A stretch of DNA of 12,368 bases, taken from Candidatus Saccharimonadota bacterium (GTDB taxonomy: Bacteria; Patescibacteriota; Saccharimonadia; Saccharimonadales; Saccharimonadaceae). Shown piece by piece: positions 10,880-12,368 of the stretch. The translations under genes were made by a program, and so were the position numbers. Where the stretch lies: the NCBI GenBank assembly GCA_009777365.1, contig WRLZ01000013.1:1-12368 (forward strand), in the 5' to 3' direction. Within the stretch, counting starts at the first letter, position 1. Each line of letters begins with the position of its first letter. Below the pieces are notes generated by a model. The model had not been told where the DNA came from and made no database searches. It saw nothing but the letters and a program-made list of their open reading frames with translations.

Positions 10880-12368
10880 ATGCAAGTAGTTCCAATTATT
10901 TTAATAATCCTGGCCTTAATCTCTATGGTTCTGGGAGCCGGACTCCTCTCGCTCTGGAAGAAGAGCCTCAATTCGCGACCATTATCGCTAATGGTTTTGT
11001 CTATATCATTATGGACACTGTTTGTTGGCCTCTTTCTTTTCGGGACTCTTGAAGCAGTCAATAGCTTTTTGGTCCCAGCCTACTATGCCTCGGCCGCCGT
11101 GACGCTGATATTCGCTACGGGGTTCGCTCTATCGTATTTCGATAATAAGCGCAAAAACCATATCGCTAGAACTGCTATAGCCGCTCTCTCCTGTGTGGCA
11201 GTTATCATCTTTTGCTTTTGGCCCAATTGGCTCATAAAGAACATCGATGCGGCCGAGTCCAACGTTGAATTGGGTCAGGTTGCATATATTATATATATTG
11301 CATATTTCATACTATTCTCCGTAATAGTAGCCGCACTTTTAACTATAAACATACTGCGAACCAAAAAAGCATCTGTCAAATCAGGGTTGAAGAAAGTTTT
11401 ATTTGCGTGGATAATTGGGGGTTTAATCGGTTCCGTATTCAATCTTTTTCTACCCCTTCTCGGCAACTACGACTTGATTTGGGTTGGGCCTCCGCCTATT
11501 ATAACTCTATTGATCCCCTTGTCGTCCACCTTGGTTACTACTGTAGAACATTTTAGCTTGATAAAAACTTTCCTAAAAGGACTTATATATTTCTCATATG
11601 TGGCTGTCGGTACATTTGTCGTATTCTCGTTCACGCAATTTGTTAGCAAAGTTTTGATCTTCGCGGAAAAGTCTGACACGGAAAGATTTGTGATTATTGC
11701 TATAGCTCTAGTCTTCCTTCTGCCCATCATATTCATTCTTTTCCTATTGGCGCAAAAAGCCATCAAAAAGCTGGATTCAGACGGATATGATGAAAACCAA
11801 GTGCTCAGCGCCATGTCTCAGGCCGTCGCGGGCAAGCATACGCCCAGCGAATTTCTCCGATCGGTTCGCCACGAGCTCAAAAAATTCTTCAACATCAACC
11901 AAGTAGACGTGGTGGTTTTCGGCCACAACACGGCCGCCCACCTTAAGGATAGCGCCCTCGAAGCCAGCTTGACACGACTTGTTTCCACCAAGAAAAACCA
12001 AGCAATCTACTGCGACGACATAAAGAATAAAGCAGACCTCGTAGTGGTAAAAAGTTACGACATAGAAGTTATAGTGCCCATCACTGGAGCGATTGATAAT
12101 AAGATTGTCGGAGCCATAACTCTCAGCCCGAGGGAGCGCAGGTTCGATCGCCAATATGGCGAGACGCTCGAAAGAGTTTCGGTTATTATTTCACCCTACA
12201 TTCAATCCGCGGCCTTCTACGAACAAATCCTCGGCTTTAATGATAAGCTCAAACAAGAAGTCCGCATAAAGACCAGGAAGCTCCGTGAGAATAACAAAGA
12301 GCTCATGAAGCTCGACGAGATGAAGAGCGACCTGCTCACCATTGCCTCCCACAACCTCCGCACGCCCC
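10880..12368 (+). CDS. Multi-pass membrane sensor histidine kinase, N-terminal part (partial)
   Basis: Open from the ATG at 10880 to the window end: 496 codons plus one base, no stop. About nine hydrophobic segments come first (roughly 3-26, 36-58, 66-86, 98-118, 133-158, 173-193, 203-222, 234-256, 269-291), resembling 7TM-type sensor kinases with two extra helices. A soluble region at about 305-445 has GAF-like features (QVDVVVFGHN ... EVIVPITGAIDNKIVGAITLSPRERRFDRQYGETLERV). A charged coiled coil (450-482) leads to the dimerisation/phosphoacceptor helix, with H-box SHNLRTP and phosphoacceptor His491. The ATP-binding domain lies beyond the window. Asn in place of the usual Glu after the His (SHELRTP in most kinases) is, from memory, frequent in CPR kinases. 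The signal sensed is unknown; a response regulator would be expected downstream. There is no Shine-Dalgarno sequence, and the promoter ends six bases before the ATG. Confidence 0.85.
   Translation, partial: MQVVPIILIILALISMVLGAGLLSLWKKSLNSRPLSLMVLSISLWTLFVGLFLFGTLEAVNSFLVPAYYASAAVTLIFATGFALSYFDNKRKNHIARTAIAALSCVAVIIFCFWPNWLIKNIDAAESNVELGQVAYIIYIAYFILFSVIVAALLTINILRTKKASVKSGLKKVLFAWIIGGLIGSVFNLFLPLLGNYDLIWVGPPPIITLLIPLSSTLVTTVEHFSLIKTFLKGLIYFSYVAVGTFVVFSFTQFVSKVLIFAEKSDTERFVIIAIALVFLLPIIFILFLLAQKAIKKLDSDGYDENQVLSAMSQAVAGKHTPSEFLRSVRHELKKFFNINQVDVVVFGHNTAAHLKDSALEASLTRLVSTKKNQAIYCDDIKNKADLVVVKSYDIEVIVPITGAIDNKIVGAITLSPRERRFDRQYGETLERVSVIISPYIQSAAFYEQILGFNDKLKQEVRIKTRKLRENNKELMKLDEMKSDLLTIASHNLRTP

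Overview
The window looks like a chromosomal segment of a Candidate Phyla Radiation (Patescibacteria) bacterium, most plausibly Saccharibacteria-like. The reasons are small, tightly packed housekeeping genes, family variants typical of that group (UvrD-like helicase with an 'LTFTEAGARNM' motif, DHH phosphoesterase with 'ENPDGDS', histidine kinase H-box 'SHNLRTP'), and several promoters placed so that transcripts would start at or next to the AUG. TGA is used as a stop (recR, nuclease, methyltransferase), so the UGA-glycine code of Gracilibacteria/SR1 is not used. The lineage call is inference from protein style, not from a database search.

Left block, minus strand, about 1-5690. In transcription order it holds trigger factor (tig), a GT-C/ArnT-like membrane glycosyltransferase, YbaB/EbfC, RecR, a DHH-DHHA1 phosphoesterase, and the N-terminal 166 codons of a UvrD/PcrA-like helicase that leaves the window at base 1. 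This is mostly DNA repair and nucleic-acid turnover, plus a chaperone and a cell-envelope enzyme. Three intergenic spaces (1596-1668, 2718-2820, 5801-5876) carry related structured elements that share short sequence modules and a 7-9 bp hairpin.

Middle block, plus strand, 5892-8560. A divergent promoter region leads to an AI-2E-family membrane protein and cysteinyl-tRNA synthetase. The two genes are joined by a 16-bp tandem repeat that covers the first gene's stop codon and supplies the second gene's ribosome-binding site.

Right block, 8561-12368, looks different. The C-over-G bias of the plus strand, which holds through 1-8560 whatever the gene direction, fades here. The block has a small PD-(D/E)XK-type nuclease gene (minus) surrounded by three related non-coding repeats, and two consensus minus-strand promoters that each fire straight into a terminator-like hairpin. 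It continues with a SAM-dependent methyltransferase behind a near-consensus promoter and a long folded leader, a clear terminator, and a multi-pass membrane GAF-histidine kinase cut by the window end. The most interesting candidate for something undescribed is the nuclease gene with its repeat and small-RNA surroundings (8563-9700).
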